This document shows positions 5,288 to 5,527 of a stretch of 5,527 nt of DNA, piece by piece. Position numbers and translations under genes: made by a program. Under the pieces are notes generated by a model. It was not told the origin of the DNA. It searched no databases and saw nothing but the letters and a program-made list of their open reading frames with translations. The stretch is from Lachnospiraceae bacterium UBA7027 (lineage in GTDB: Bacteria > Bacillota > Clostridia > Lachnospirales > Lachnospiraceae): the NCBI GenBank assembly GCA_002494135.1, contig DLBG01000061.1, positions 1-5,527 on the forward strand, read 5' to 3'. Numbering within the stretch: the stretch's first letter is position 1; each line of letters begins with the position of its first letter.

Positions 5288-5527
5288 ATGGCAGGATTAT
5301 CAATGAGAAACATTAACAAGGTTTATCCCAACGGTTTCGAAGCTGTTAAGGATTTCAACCTTGAAATTTCCGATCAGGAATTCATTATTTTCGTAGGTCC
5401 TTCCGGATGCGGTAAGTCCACTACCCTTCGTATGATCGCAGGTTTGGAAGATATTTCTTCCGGTGAACTTCGTATCGGTGAGAGACTTGTAAACGACGTT
5501 GAGCCTAAGGACAGAGATATCGCGATG
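5288..5527 (+). CDS. Sugar ABC transporter ATP-binding protein, MsmX/UgpC type (5' part)
   Basis: The first 80 residues run off the right edge; the whole protein should be about 370 aa. It is the cytoplasmic ATPase of carbohydrate importers, which powers permease pairs fed by sugar-binding proteins. The start MAGLSMRNINKVYPNG, the Walker A GPSGCGKST (37-45, K43 binding ATP phosphate), LRMIAGLEDISSGEL (47-61) and VNDVEPKDRDIAM (68-80) match the MsmX/MsmK/UgpC subfamily closely. Y13 is in the position of the A-loop aromatic that stacks on adenine. The Q-loop, signature motif, Walker B and C-terminal regulatory domain lie outside the window. Proteins of this type often serve several sugar importers, which fits a separate transcription unit with its own promoter region and a consensus RBS. 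Glycine codons are mostly GGT (six of eight), unlike the GGA-rich neighbours, suggesting high expression. Which sugars it serves cannot be told. Confidence 0.93.
   Translation, partial: MAGLSMRNINKVYPNGFEAVKDFNLEISDQEFIIFVGPSGCGKSTTLRMIAGLEDISSGELRIGERLVNDVEPKDRDIAM

Noticed and set aside
1..5527. A novel defence, mobile or CRISPR-like system
   Set aside because: No repeats, transposase, integrase, nuclease, toxin-antitoxin pair or array is seen; the genes are core or envelope genes in a normal operon layout.

Overview
The window reads as ordinary chromosome of a low-to-mid GC Gram-positive bacterium, most likely a Clostridia/Lachnospiraceae-type gut or rumen Firmicute. This rests on a split transketolase, a clostridial-style MetRS with a HIGN signature, a secreted DUF1002 (YpuA-like) protein, a YesL/DUF624 membrane protein, an MsmX/UgpC-type ABC ATPase and strong AGGAGG-type ribosome binding sites. 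The placement is inferred from remembered family features; no search was run. All convincing genes are on the + strand.

Layout: (1) 15-959, C-terminal subunit of a two-gene transketolase; its N-terminal partner should lie just upstream of the window. (2) 960-1049, a short gap dominated by a 12-bp, G-U-rich RNA hairpin (986-1015) with a short U run, a probable terminator or attenuator between the transketolase gene and metG. (3) 1050-5126, a tightly packed run of four genes: metG (7-nt overlap with the next), a secreted DUF1002 protein (ATGA overlap with the next), a GNAT acetyltransferase, then 8 nt to a YesL-family membrane protein. This looks like one transcription unit with translational coupling. 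(4) 5127-5287, a 161-nt gap with a long imperfect palindrome and T9 run (terminator-like), two candidate promoters, an 18-nt operator-like inverted repeat and a strong RBS. (5) 5288 to the right edge, the first 80 codons of a sugar-ABC-transporter ATPase with its own promoter region.

Functionally, the window pairs housekeeping metabolism and translation (pentose phosphate shuffling, methionyl-tRNA charging) with envelope and sugar-uptake genes. YesL-family proteins are often found beside carbohydrate ABC transporters, and MsmX-type ATPases typically energise several sugar importers, so the right end is probably linked to carbohydrate uptake. No mobile element, CRISPR array, tRNA/rRNA or recognisable defence system is present. 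The less usual signals are the two intergenic RNA/DNA structures, which share an AATCGAAA...TTTTCG frame, and the unexplained coupling of a secreted DUF1002 protein to metG.
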